Shown: in pieces, positions 1 to 8,472 of the stretch | How the letters are laid out: every line of letters begins with the position of its first letter | How positions within the stretch are numbered: the stretch's first letter is position 1 | Assembly: GCA_016282915.1 (NCBI GenBank) | Contig: JAEELW010000064.1 | Span: forward strand, 1 to 44,759 | DNA: 44,759 bases | Direction: 5' to 3' | Source of the DNA: Lachnospiraceae bacterium | GTDB taxonomy: Bacteria > Bacillota > Clostridia > Lachnospirales > Lachnospiraceae | Translations under genes and position numbers: made by a program | Notes under the pieces: generated by a model | The model's database searches: none | Seen by the model: only the letters and a program-made list of their open reading frames with translations | Told to the model about the DNA's origin: nothing

Positions 1-451
<451 letters not shown>

Positions 452-467
452 CTATGCCTCCTATCTT

Positions 468-740
468 TTACTTTACGATTGCCAGAATATCGGCCTGCTT
501 CACGATGATGTATTCCTCATCCTCGATCTTCACTTCGGTTCCCGAATATTTGGAATAGATCACCTCGTCGCCCTTCTTTACTTCCATCTTCACCTCTTCG
601 GTGCCGGGTCCTACGGCGATGACCTTTGCCTGCTGGGGCTTCTCCTTGTTCTGACCGGGCAGAACAATGCCGGACTTTGTGGTCTCTTCGGCCTGCAGCT
701 GCTGTAAAACAACTCTGTCACCCAAAGGTACTAACTTCAT
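468..740 (-). CDS. groES: Co-chaperonin GroES
   Basis: Ten-kDa co-chaperonin that forms the heptameric lid of the GroEL cage. The 90-residue product has the family length and the conserved start PLGDRVV, the mobile-loop segment around KSGIVLP, the KVIAVGPGT strand and the closing DILAIVK. A strong AGGAGG-type ribosome site precedes the ATG at 738-740. It is the first gene of the groES-groEL operon, and its leader contains a perfect CIRCE inverted repeat, so HrcA repression with heat-shock induction is expected. hrcA itself is not in the window. Confidence 0.98.
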   Translation of the reverse strand: MKLVPLGDRVVLQQLQAEETTKSGIVLPGQNKEKPQQAKVIAVGPGTEEVKMEVKKGDEVIYSKYSGTEVKIEDEEYIIVKQADILAIVK

Positions 741-783
741 GATTGACGCCTCCTTTTATTTTTCCTTTTCAGATTCTGGTTTA

Positions 784-810
784 TTAGCACTCATTTTCAT
801 CGAGTGCTAA
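784..810. promoter_or_regulatory. CIRCE operator (HrcA binding site)
   Basis: Perfect inverted repeat TTAGCACTC-N9-GAGTGCTAA, the exact CIRCE consensus. It lies just downstream of the -10 box of the groES promoter and about 45 bases before the groES start, so HrcA bound here would block transcription start or early elongation. Confidence 0.97.
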
Positions 811-821
811 CTACATATTGC

Positions 822-850
822 AATATAATTGCTTTTTCCTTTCTTTGCAA
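822..850 (-). promoter_or_regulatory. sigma-A promoter of groES-groEL
   Basis: On the minus strand a TTGCAA -35 box (850-845) is separated by 17 bases from a TATATT -10 box (827-822). The start site would fall in or beside the CIRCE operator, the standard arrangement for HrcA-controlled chaperonin operons. Confidence 0.8.
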
Positions 851-875
851 GCGGCTATATCTTTATTATTCTCTG

Positions 876-947
876 TTTTTCTCTATCTTTCTTGATATTT
901 CTGCATTTTTCTCCGTTTTTCTCGTTCTTTCTGTTTTTGATCGTTTT
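876..947. promoter_or_regulatory. Phased A/T-tracts upstream of the groES promoter (predicted bent DNA)
   Basis: Eight T-runs on the plus strand (A-runs on the promoter strand) lie at 876-880, 888-890, 898-900, 906-910, 916-920, 928-930, 934-938 and 944-947. Their centres are about 10 bases apart, one helical turn, which is the known signature of intrinsically curved DNA. The block starts about 26 bases upstream of the -35 box. The spacing is seen directly; a role as upstream activating DNA is inferred. Confidence 0.5.
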
Positions 948-1036
948 CTACTATCATATACAGCCCGGATCAGCTCCCCCATTTTTGAGCAAAAAGACAG
1001 AAGAAAAGCTTATGTGTATTGCGATACGCAAAGCAT

Positions 1037-1063
1037 AAAAAGGGGAAGACAGCAGTTTTCCCC
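1037..1063 (-). terminator. Second, weaker terminator downstream of the sugar ABC operon
   Basis: Read on the minus strand, a GGGGAA/TTCCCC hairpin is followed by five T residues. It sits directly behind the stronger terminator at 1091-1118, and the two share a flanking stretch (GC[A/G]ATACGCAAA then A-run then GGGAAGAC), so they look like a duplicated unit. Confidence 0.6.
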
Positions 1064-1090
1064 CTGCCCTGCGTTCCTTCCGCAATACGC

Positions 1091-1118
1091 AAAAAAAAGG
1101 GAAGACCGAAGTCTTCCC
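1091..1118 (-). terminator. Rho-independent terminator of the sugar ABC operon
   Basis: On the minus strand an 8-bp perfect stem GGGAAGAC/GTCTTCCC with a UUCG tetraloop is followed by eight T residues. It lies 35 bases past the stop codon of the last permease gene. Confidence 0.93.
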
Positions 1119-1153
1119 TCTGATTTCTTTCTTCCGTTGATCCGTCCGAGCGC

Positions 1154-2020
1154 TCAGCCCTTAACTGCACCGGCTGTCAGACCTTCAACGATCTGGTTAG
1201 CAAAGATACAGTAAACGATGATCGTAGGGATAACGGCGATAACGATACCCGCAAACATCTGGGTGTAGTTTGTGCTGTGCGGTCCCACGAATTTCGTCAG
1301 TGCCACGGGCAGCGTCTTTCTGCTGTCGTCCGAGATAAATACCGTAGCGAAAAGCAGCTCGTTCCAGTTATTAACGAAAGCCATAAGACCCGTTACCATG
1401 AATCCTGTCTTGGCCAGAGGCAGACCAACTGTGGTGAACAGGCGGGGAACGGAACAGCCGTCGATGACCGCCGCCTCAAACAGCTCGTTCGGGATACTCT
1501 CGAAGAAGCCCACCATGATATAGATCGTGATCGGCAGTGAGAATGCCACATAAGGTATGATCAGGCCGGGAAGCGAATCGGTCAGCTTCCAGGATGCAAA
1601 CTGCGTATACAGAGAGAACAGTACGCAGTGGATGGGGATCATCATACCGATCATGAAATAGGTCAGCACCAGCTTGGAGAACTTAAAGCGCAGTCTCGCA
1701 ATGGCAAAGGCCGCCATGGAACCGACGATCAGGGCGATGATCAGCGTCATCGTGGATACGATAAAGGAATTCAGGGTTGCGATACCGAGTTTTCCTTTCG
1801 TCCAGGCAAATACATAGTTGTCTACATTGAAGGATTTCGGAAGATCCCAGGGTGTGCTCTTGAACACCGCATTATCCTTCATCGAAGACATCAGGATCCA
1901 CAGTAGCGGCAGGATATAAACAAATACGAGGAAGATCAGAAGCGCATAAATGAGGATCTTGACGACCTTCCGCTTCGTTTTGTCCTTTTCTACCATGCTG
2001 TTATCAACATCTATCTTCAT
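1154..2020 (-). CDS. Carbohydrate ABC transporter permease (MalG type)
   Basis: Inner-membrane permease of a CUT1-family sugar importer. The 288-residue length fits the MalG half. It has a cytoplasmic N-terminus, a first membrane segment near residues 22-44, and about five more. The cytoplasmic EAA loop that docks the ATPase is visible as EAAVIDGCSVPRLFTTVGLP, near residues 183-202. The gene starts 12 bases after the stop of the MalF-type permease and ends at two tandem terminators, so it is the last gene of the operon. Substrate cannot be told from the sequence. No nucleotide-binding subunit is encoded nearby; such systems commonly borrow a shared MsmX-type ATPase elsewhere in the genome. 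Confidence 0.93.
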   Translation of the reverse strand: MKIDVDNSMVEKDKTKRKVVKILIYALLIFLVFVYILPLLWILMSSMKDNAVFKSTPWDLPKSFNVDNYVFAWTKGKLGIATLNSFIVSTMTLIIALIVGSMAAFAIARLRFKFSKLVLTYFMIGMMIPIHCVLFSLYTQFASWKLTDSLPGLIIPYVAFSLPITIYIMVGFFESIPNELFEAAVIDGCSVPRLFTTVGLPLAKTGFMVTGLMAFVNNWNELLFATVFISDDSRKTLPVALTKFVGPHSTNYTQMFAGIVIAVIPTIIVYCIFANQIVEGLTAGAVKG

Positions 2021-2032
2021 CTTTCCTCCCCC

Positions 2033-2944
2033 TTACATATCGTAGCTTTCCGTCTTGACGAATTTGTTGATCAAAAACGTCACGAGCAGACACATGACAA
2101 GCAGCACTATACCGATCGCACAGGCGTAACCGTATTTACTGTAACGGAGACCCTGTTCATAGAGGTTGGTCGCAAGCACATGAGCGCCGCCGTTCTTTCC
2201 TCGCATGGATTCCGGTACCATACTGTAGATCAGATCGAAGAATTTCAGCGAACCGATGGCGTTCAGGCTCATGGCCGTCGCCACCATGGGCTTGATCAGC
2301 GGCAGAGTGATGCGGAAAAATGACTGGGTACGGGAGCAGCCGTCGATCGAAGCTGCTTCGTAGATATCCTTGCTGATGCCCGAGATCTGCGCCATATAGA
2401 GCATCATGGACTGTCCTACATACTGCCACAAAGCTACAAACGAGATCACGATGATCGGCAGGATGATGAAGCCCGATGTATCGGACAGCCACTGTGTACC
2501 TTTATCAGCTCTCTCCAGCCATCCAAGGCCTTCAAAGATCTTGTTGATACCGTATTTCGGCGAGAACACGAAATACCACATAAGACCGAGGGCTGCGGAA
2601 CTCAGCACGCAGGGCAGATAATATACATTTTTAAAGAAGTTCCGGCCCTTTTTGATATTGGTCAGCAGCGCTGCCAGGATCAGGCCGAAGATCAGCTGCG
2701 TTATGCAGGAAAAGACCATGAAGAACAGGGAGTTCTTCATACCTGTAGCAAAATCCGGGTCCTTCGTAAACAGGTCAATGTAATTCTGAAAACCGACAAA
2801 CGTCGCATCCGTGTTTACCTTGTAATCACAGAGCGAGTAATAGATTGCCGTGATGATCGGAACGATAAGAACTGCCGTAAACAGTATAAAGGCCGGAGCC
2901 AGGAACATAATGATATAACTTTTTTTTCTAAGAAGCTTATCCAT
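2033..2944 (-). CDS. Carbohydrate ABC transporter permease (MalF type)
   Basis: Second membrane subunit of the same CUT1 sugar importer. The product starting MDKLLRKKSYIIMFLAPAF is about 303 residues with six predicted membrane segments and the EAA loop YEAASIDGCSRTQSFFRITL in its C-terminal half, which couples to the ATPase. The reading frame is open to an ATG at 2989, but the ATG at 2944 is preferred because a GGGGGG ribosome site sits about five bases before it and the hydrophobic first segment then begins near the N-terminus, as in homologues. It follows the binding-protein gene, from which it is separated by 112 bases holding a strong hairpin. Confidence 0.92.
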   Translation of the reverse strand: MDKLLRKKSYIIMFLAPAFILFTAVLIVPIITAIYYSLCDYKVNTDATFVGFQNYIDLFTKDPDFATGMKNSLFFMVFSCITQLIFGLILAALLTNIKKGRNFFKNVYYLPCVLSSAALGLMWYFVFSPKYGINKIFEGLGWLERADKGTQWLSDTSGFIILPIIVISFVALWQYVGQSMMLYMAQISGISKDIYEAASIDGCSRTQSFFRITLPLIKPMVATAMSLNAIGSLKFFDLIYSMVPESMRGKNGGAHVLATNLYEQGLRYSKYGYACAIGIVLLVMCLLVTFLINKFVKTESYDM

Positions 2945-3000
2945 ATTTCCCCCCTGGGAATTCTGCGGGACTATGCCGCGATTAAACACCCTTTAGCAAA

Positions 3001-3029
3001 TGTCAGCACCCGCAGAGCAGGTGCTGACA
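3001..3029. other. Intercistronic hairpin between binding-protein and permease genes
   Basis: A perfect 10-bp inverted repeat, TGTCAGCACC/GGTGCTGACA with a 9-base loop, lies 28 bases after the binding-protein stop. No T-run follows on the minus strand, so a full terminator is unlikely. Such hairpins in binding-protein operons are known to protect the upstream mRNA from 3' exonucleases and so raise binding-protein levels over permeases. That role is inferred here. Confidence 0.75.
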
Positions 3030-3056
3030 CAAGTTGATCAGAAATTAATGTTTATC

Positions 3057-4406
3057 CTATTTCCAAACATTAGCCTCGTAGTAATCCTGGATGGGCTTCA
3101 GAGCCGTCTTGGGATCCGTGCCCTTGAAGATCTCTACAAAGCAGCTGTCGAAGGTGCTGCCTGCCTCGGTGTCAGCCAGAGACTCGTTATAGAAACCGAA
3201 GGTCGCATTTGCGTTCTTGAACACGTCCATAACGTATGCCAGCTCGGGCGGAGCAACGCTCTCGTCATACTGAACCTTGGTAACAGGGATCTTGCCGCCG
3301 ACTTCTGCGGTGTACTTCTGAGCGGTATCGTCTACGAAGTACTTGATCAGAGCGATAGCAGCATCCTTATGCTGGCTGGTAGCGCTCATAGCCAGAGAGT
3401 CGGACTTTGCGATAACGCGGTTAGGATCTGCGGAAGAACCGTCAACAGCGGGGAATGCGAACACGCCGACCTTCTTCTCGAAGCCGGGCTCGCAGCTACC
3501 GTTGATCTGACCGATCGCCCAGGAACCCTGGATCAGGATAGCAGCTTCGCCGTCATAGAAAGCAGCGGTTGCAACGTCGTTGTCGTCAGCAGCAGCCGTA
3601 GGCTGGAAGTACTGGGACAGCTCCTGGATCTGCTCGCCGGCCTTGATGACCTTTGCATCGTACCAGTCGGTCTTCTTCTCATAAACATCATCCAGGTTCA
3701 GGCCGTTACGGTCGCAGAGATAACCGGCTACCATGGACAGGCACCATGCAGTACCTGCGGAGATGGTGATCGGAGTATAACCCTTGGCATCCAGCTTCTT
3801 GCAGGCATCCAGCAGTTCGCTGTAGGTCTTGGGAACCTTTGCTCCTGCATCTTCAAACATCTCGGTGTTATAGAACACACATGCTGCAGCAATGTTCAGA
3901 GGAACTGCGTAGATACCTGCGCCGTCCTTTGCTTCTGCACCATAGGTGCCGCCTGCGAATACAGCGTCGGAAGTGAAGGTTCCCTTCCATCCGTCAGCAT
4001 TCAGATAACTATCCAGCTTAGCTGCGGTTCCGGGCAGTACATAGTCATCCAGGTTGGGTCCCGGGGAAACGATGAATACGTCCGGGGTATTGTTTGCAGC
4101 AACCTCTGCATTCAGCTTGGTGTAGTACTCTTCCAGGTTCGTGGAAACGACCTTGCAGTGATACTTGCCTTCGTAATCCTTGTTGAAGCGGTCGATGGAC
4201 TGCTTGTAACCCTGCGTGATCAGGTCGGAAGATGCATCCAGATCATCCCATACCATGAAGGTGATCTCTTCAACCCCGCCGGAAGAATTTCCGCCGTCAT
4301 TACCGCCGGTGCTGCCCCCTGATGAGCCGCCGTCACCGCAACCGCCGAGCACGCCGACAGTCATGGTCGCAGCCAAACAAAGCGACAAAAACTTCTTCAT
4401 TTTCAT
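3057..4406 (-). CDS. Sugar ABC transporter substrate-binding lipoprotein
   Basis: Extracellular family 1 solute-binding protein that captures a sugar or oligosaccharide and hands it to the two permeases downstream. From the ATG at 4406 the product is about 449 residues. It opens MKMKKFLSLCLAATMTVG, then the lipobox LGGC, so it is lipid-anchored, followed by a Gly/Ser-rich linker and a domain starting ITFMVWDD, as in this family. A perfect AGGAGG lies eight bases before this ATG; an upstream in-frame start at 4475 would bury the signal peptide and is rejected. It is the first gene of the three-gene operon. No LacI or two-component regulator is adjacent, and I could not identify a cre site. Confidence 0.95.
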   Translation of the reverse strand: MKMKKFLSLCLAATMTVGVLGGCGDGGSSGGSTGGNDGGNSSGGVEEITFMVWDDLDASSDLITQGYKQSIDRFNKDYEGKYHCKVVSTNLEEYYTKLNAEVAANNTPDVFIVSPGPNLDDYVLPGTAAKLDSYLNADGWKGTFTSDAVFAGGTYGAEAKDGAGIYAVPLNIAAACVFYNTEMFEDAGAKVPKTYSELLDACKKLDAKGYTPITISAGTAWCLSMVAGYLCDRNGLNLDDVYEKKTDWYDAKVIKAGEQIQELSQYFQPTAAADDNDVATAAFYDGEAAILIQGSWAIGQINGSCEPGFEKKVGVFAFPAVDGSSADPNRVIAKSDSLAMSATSQHKDAAIALIKYFVDDTAQKYTAEVGGKIPVTKVQYDESVAPPELAYVMDVFKNANATFGFYNESLADTEAGSTFDSCFVEIFKGTDPKTALKPIQDYYEANVWK

Positions 4407-4579
4407 TGCTATATCCTCCTTATGATTTTGTGACGGTCCGATACCTTCGGACTCTGTCCTCACGCTACCAATCATACTCCTCCCCGTTTGCTTTGACTTC
4501 TTATCTGTTGCTCCGATATTCTTGTTTATTTCTTTTTTGCTCCTTTTCCCGGATCATCTTTTCTTTTTTTCTGCCTGTT

Positions 4580-4613
4580 TTGACTATCATTTTTTTCCCA
4601 AAAATGATATACT
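4580..4613 (+). promoter_or_regulatory. Possible promoter of the diguanylate cyclase gene
   Basis: TTGACT (4580-4585) and a good -10 TATACT (4608-4613) are both present but 22 bases apart, longer than optimal, with the inverted repeat ATCATTTTT/AAAAATGAT between them. Either a regulator realigns the elements or only the -10 is used. The 294 bases between the two divergent genes hold nothing else I can name. Confidence 0.3.
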
Positions 4614-4700
4614 ATTACCGAGTGTATGCCTCCGGGTTTTTGCGGCTCTCCGTACCCGAAACGGAAGATGACCGCCCAGTTCTGAAAGGAAAAGAGTTAC

Positions 4701-5831
4701 GTGAGCAATATCAGACATTACATCCATGAGCTTATGCACGGGAACAGCTTCTTTTCCGCCCAGCTTATCTGCCGTTATACCGCCGTATCGATCGGCGTGA
4801 TCCATATGCTCAATATGGTGCTCTTTCTCATTGCCGAATCCTTTGTGATGGCGGGCGCTTCCTTAGCCGGCGGCGTGATGTATTTCACCCTGATCTTCCG
4901 GCTGGTCCAGAAAGACCGGCTGCTCACGATGTATCTCATAAGCTTTGCCGAGATCCTTACGGCTGTGCTTCTGTGCACGCTGCTGGTCGGCTGGGACGCC
5001 GGCTTTTCCTCCTATCTTTTTGCCGGCGTTTCTTCTTCCTTCTACTTTACTTTTGTCGGACAGAAGAACCAGGAGCATCCGCATCAGTCGCTGCCCCTCG
5101 TACTTTCCCTGATGGTCATCTTCGCATATTTCCTGAATTACGCCATCATGCTCTTTATCACGCCGCTGCTTCCCATCGGCAAGCCGGAGATGATGACCGT
5201 GATCTATATCTACAACACCCTTGTGTCGTTCGCTCTCATGATCGTTTTCTCCTATCTCTTCGTATGGGAGATCCTAAACCGTCAGCGCGTCCTTGCCGAA
5301 CAGAACGAAAAACTGGACGAACTGGCACATAAGGATCCGCTGACACACCTTCTGAACCGCCGCAGCATGAATGAGATGCTGACGGAGCGTATGGAGATCC
5401 TCAAGCGCACAGGCCGCCGTTTTACCATGATCCTCGGTGATATCGACGATTTCAAGAAAGTGAACGATACCTTCGGTCACGAGGCCGGCGACATGGTACT
5501 GGTCACGGTCTCGGATATCCTTCGTTCCAGTGTCGGTGAAGATGACGCCGTCTGCCGCTGGGGCGGTGAAGAGATCCTGATCCTGATCGCCAGCCCCCTG
5601 GAACTGGGTGCGGTCACAGCCGAACGTATCTGCAGAACGATCGAGAACAGCGTCATAAAATATGAAGAAAAAGAGATCCGCATCACGATGACCTTCGGCA
5701 TCGCCGAATCCATCCCCGGTTACCGCGTCGAACATCTGATCCAGCAGGCAGATGATAAGCTGTATTACGGCAAGACCCACGGCAAGAACCAGGTCGTCAC
5801 GGATATACCGAGGCCCGGCGTCTTCTCATGA
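4701..5831 (+). CDS. Membrane diguanylate cyclase (GGDEF domain, GGEEI variant)
   Basis: Predicted to make cyclic di-GMP from two GTP at the inner face of the membrane. About six hydrophobic segments fill residues 25-190, followed by a short coiled stretch (LAEQNEKLDELAHKD) and a GGDEF domain from about 205 to 370. The metal-binding DIDDFKKVND motif is intact. The active-site loop reads GGEEI (288-292) rather than GG[D/E]EF, with Ile replacing Phe. The usual RxxD product-inhibition site upstream of it reads GEDD, so feedback by c-di-GMP is probably absent. The GTG start at 4701 has an AAAGGA ribosome site; an ATG at 4734 is an alternative. The gene stands alone, divergent from the sugar operon. 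Confidence 0.9.
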   Translation: MSNIRHYIHELMHGNSFFSAQLICRYTAVSIGVIHMLNMVLFLIAESFVMAGASLAGGVMYFTLIFRLVQKDRLLTMYLISFAEILTAVLLCTLLVGWDAGFSSYLFAGVSSSFYFTFVGQKNQEHPHQSLPLVLSLMVIFAYFLNYAIMLFITPLLPIGKPEMMTVIYIYNTLVSFALMIVFSYLFVWEILNRQRVLAEQNEKLDELAHKDPLTHLLNRRSMNEMLTERMEILKRTGRRFTMILGDIDDFKKVNDTFGHEAGDMVLVTVSDILRSSVGEDDAVCRWGGEEILILIASPLELGAVTAERICRTIENSVIKYEEKEIRITMTFGIAESIPGYRVEHLIQQADDKLYYGKTHGKNQVVTDIPRPGVFS

Positions 5832-5876
5832 TCCGTCACCGTGCACATCCTTTTCGGCCGTATCCTTCTCTCACTC

Positions 5877-5905
5877 TTGCTTTTTCCTTACAATATGTAT
5901 ATAAT
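5877..5905 (+). promoter_or_regulatory. sigma-A promoter of the ABC-F/HAD gene pair
   Basis: TTGCTT (5877-5882), a 17-base spacer and a perfect TATAAT (5900-5905), 46 bases upstream of the ABC-F start codon. Confidence 0.8.
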
Positions 5906-5951
5906 CCCTCTTGTTGTCCGCAATCGTTACAGATAAGGAGTATGTTTTTTT

Positions 5952-7592
5952 ATGATCGCAGCAAATAACGTTACCTACCGTGTAGGAAAGAAAGCCCTCT
6001 TTGAGGATGTCAACATCAAATTCACCGAAGGAAACTGCTACGGCATGATCGGTGCCAACGGTGCCGGCAAGTCCACCTTCCTGAAGATCCTTTCCGGCGA
6101 GCTGGATACCACAAACGGGGATATCTCCATCACGCCGGGACAGCGTCTGTCCGTTTTGGAGCAGGATCATTTCAAATACGACGAATACACGGTCATGGAT
6201 ACCGTGATCATGGGCAACCGGCATCTCTATGATGTGATGAAGGAAAAGGATGCCATTTACGCCAAGGAAGATTTTTCCGATGAGGACGGCATCCGCGCAG
6301 GAGAACTGGAAGCCGAATTTGCGGAGATGAACGGTTACGAGGCAGAGGCCGACGCCGCCACCCTTTTAAACGGCCTCGGCGTGAGCACGGAGCTGCATTA
6401 CAGTACGATGAAGGACTTAAACGGCAGTGACAAGGTCAAGGTCCTGCTGGCACGCGCCCTCTTCGGCAACCCCGATATCCTTCTCCTGGACGAGCCAACC
6501 AACCATCTGGATCTGGACGCCATCGCCTGGCTGGAAGAGTTCCTAATCAATTTTGAGAACACGGTCATCGTGGTCAGCCACGACCGCTATTTCCTGAATA
6601 AGGTCTGCACCGCCACGGCGGATATCGACTACGGCAAGATCCAGCTTTATGCCGGCAATTACGATTTCTGGTACGAATCCAGCCAGCTGCTCATCAAGCA
6701 GATGAAGGAAGCCAATAAGAAAAAGGAAGAAAAGATCAAGGAACTGCAGGAATTCATCTCCCGCTTCTCCGCCAATGCTTCCAAATCCAAGCAGGCGACC
6801 TCGCGTAAACGCGCACTGGAAAAGATCCAGCTGGACGAGATCAAACCCTCCAGCCGCAAATACCCTTATATCGATTTCAAACCCGACCGGGAGATCGGTA
6901 ACGAAGTGCTCTTTGTCGAAGACCTCTGCCTGAACGGCGAGGACGGCACGCCGCTTCTGAACCATGTTTCCTTCACCATGGGACATGACGACAAGATCGC
7001 CTTTGTCGGCAGCAACGAACAGGCCAAGACCGCACTCTTCCAGGTGCTCAGCGGTGAACGTGAGCCCGACAGCGGCAGCTACAAATGGGGCGTGACCACT
7101 TCACAGGCCTACTTCCCCAAGGACTCCAGCCGCGAATTCGATAACGATTACACGATCACCGACTGGCTTATGGGCTATTCCCCCGTAAAAGACGTGACCT
7201 ATGTGCGCGGTTACCTCGGACGGATGCTCTTCCCCGGTGAGGACGGCGTGAAAAAAGTCAAAGTGCTTTCCGGTGGCGAAAAGGTCCGCTGCCTGCTCTC
7301 CAAGATGATGATCAGCGGTGCCAACTGCCTGATCTTTGACGAGCCCACCTACCACCTGGATATGGAATCCATCGCGGCTCTGAACAACGGCATGCTGAAG
7401 TTCCCGGGCGTGATCCTCTTCGCCTGCCGCGACCACCAGCTGGTCCAGACCACGGCCAACCGCATCATCGAATTCCTGCCCGACGGTACCATCGTAGACA
7501 AGATCACCACCTATGACGAATACCTGGCAAACGACGAGATGGCCAGAAAACGTACCGTATACCAGGCTCAGGTAGAGGACGACGAAAACTGA
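5952..7592 (+). CDS. ABC-F family ATPase with a degenerate second P-loop
   Basis: Soluble twin-ATPase protein of the ABC-F group, whose members bind the ribosomal E site and act on stalled translation or antibiotic-blocked ribosomes. The first domain has Walker A GANGAGKS (34-41), Walker B LLLDEP (177-182) and the switch SHD (209-211), but its signature is LNGSD instead of LSGGE. A charged linker rich in Lys/Glu (about 245-300) is the inter-domain arm. The second domain has a good LSGGE (439-443) and IFDEP, but its Walker A reads GSNEQAKT, lacking the GxGKS glycines. So the two composite sites are asymmetric. The 546-residue length and absence of long inserts suggest a YbiT/YkpA-like housekeeping type rather than a resistance determinant; this is by recollection of the group. 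The stop overlaps the start of the next gene. Confidence 0.93.
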   Translation: MIAANNVTYRVGKKALFEDVNIKFTEGNCYGMIGANGAGKSTFLKILSGELDTTNGDISITPGQRLSVLEQDHFKYDEYTVMDTVIMGNRHLYDVMKEKDAIYAKEDFSDEDGIRAGELEAEFAEMNGYEAEADAATLLNGLGVSTELHYSTMKDLNGSDKVKVLLARALFGNPDILLLDEPTNHLDLDAIAWLEEFLINFENTVIVVSHDRYFLNKVCTATADIDYGKIQLYAGNYDFWYESSQLLIKQMKEANKKKEEKIKELQEFISRFSANASKSKQATSRKRALEKIQLDEIKPSSRKYPYIDFKPDREIGNEVLFVEDLCLNGEDGTPLLNHVSFTMGHDDKIAFVGSNEQAKTALFQVLSGEREPDSGSYKWGVTTSQAYFPKDSSREFDNDYTITDWLMGYSPVKDVTYVRGYLGRMLFPGEDGVKKVKVLSGGEKVRCLLSKMMISGANCLIFDEPTYHLDMESIAALNNGMLKFPGVILFACRDHQLVQTTANRIIEFLPDGTIVDKITTYDEYLANDEMARKRTVYQAQVEDDEN

Positions 7593-8398
7593 TGCGGCGC
7601 CTTTTCTTCTTTGACCTGGACGGCACTCTGCTTGATACGCAGAAGCAGATCGGCAAAAAAACCTATGACGCACTTTGCGCCTGGCATGAAGCAGGCCATG
7701 TGATCGCGATCTCTTCGGGGCGGCCTCTGGCCAGTATCCTCTCCGTGATCGAATCACAGGGCCTGCTCCCTTTTTCACCTTATGCCGTAGCCGCTAACGG
7801 GACACAGATCTACGACTGCACTGCCGAAAAAGACCTCTACCGCTGCACGCTGTCCATGCCGGAGGTACGTACGCTGTACGGACTGGCGCAAAACGAAGGG
7901 CTCTACCTCCATACCTATGGCGGCGGAGAGATCTATACTGCCTCCGAAGGAGAAGAACTCGCCTTTTATACCCGTGTGGTCAGACTTCCCCATCATCTTC
8001 TCCCCTCTTTTCCGGAAGGGCTGCCGGAAGAACCCTGCAAAATGCTTGCCATAGACCTTACGGAAAGCGGAAAGCTTATGCGCTTTTCCGAAGCGGTCGA
8101 AAAAGCTCTCCCCGGCCGGATCAGCTGTGTCCTTTCCAATCCCTGGTACCTGGAAATCTTTTCCGCAGAGGCCGGCAAGGGTGCCGCCGTAGCCCGGCTT
8201 GCTTCACTCCTCGGGATCGATGCTTCTGCCACGCTGGCTGCGGGAGATGCGGAAAACGACGTTTCCATGATCCGCGCCGCCGCCGTCGGGATCGCGATGT
8301 GTAACGGACAGGACGGTGCCATTGCGGCCGCCGACCGTATCACGGACAGCGATAATGACCATGACGGGCTGGCTGTTCTGATACGGGAATACATTTGA
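7592..8398 (+). CDS. HAD-superfamily (Cof-type) sugar-phosphate phosphatase
   Basis: Cytosolic phosphatase of the HAD IIB/Cof group, which hydrolyse phosphosugars, FMN or similar small phosphoesters. The nucleophile motif DLDGTLLDT is near residues 8-16, a SSGRP motif II follows near 48, and the metal-binding motif IV GDAENDVSMI lies near 223. The 268-residue length is normal. Its ATG overlaps the ABC-F stop as TGATG, so translation is probably coupled. Substrate cannot be deduced; the link with an ABC-F gene is positional only. A promoter for the next gene overlaps its stop codon. Confidence 0.93.
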   Translation: MRRLFFFDLDGTLLDTQKQIGKKTYDALCAWHEAGHVIAISSGRPLASILSVIESQGLLPFSPYAVAANGTQIYDCTAEKDLYRCTLSMPEVRTLYGLAQNEGLYLHTYGGGEIYTASEGEELAFYTRVVRLPHHLLPSFPEGLPEEPCKMLAIDLTESGKLMRFSEAVEKALPGRISCVLSNPWYLEIFSAEAGKGAAVARLASLLGIDASATLAAGDAENDVSMIRAAAVGIAMCNGQDGAIAAADRITDSDNDHDGLAVLIREYI

Positions 8399-8423
8399 CA
8401 CCCCGATAAAAAAAGGATATACT
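8395..8423 (+). promoter_or_regulatory. Near-consensus sigma-A promoter overlapping a stop codon
   Basis: TTGACA (8395-8400), a 17-base spacer and TATACT (8418-8423). The -35 box contains the HAD gene's TGA stop (8396-8398). It should drive the zinc-ribbon membrane protein gene strongly. Confidence 0.85.
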
Positions 8424-8472
8424 TTATTAGGTTATGTAAATCAAACCTTTCACGAAAGGATGGTATGGAAAT

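Noticed and set aside
2945-2989. Longer MalF-type permease starting at 2989
   Set aside because: The extra 15 residues lack a ribosome site and the ATG at 2944 follows a G-rich one.
3000-4322. Long plus-strand open frame antisense to the binding protein
   Set aside because: Shadow of the GC-biased binding-protein gene, no family signature.
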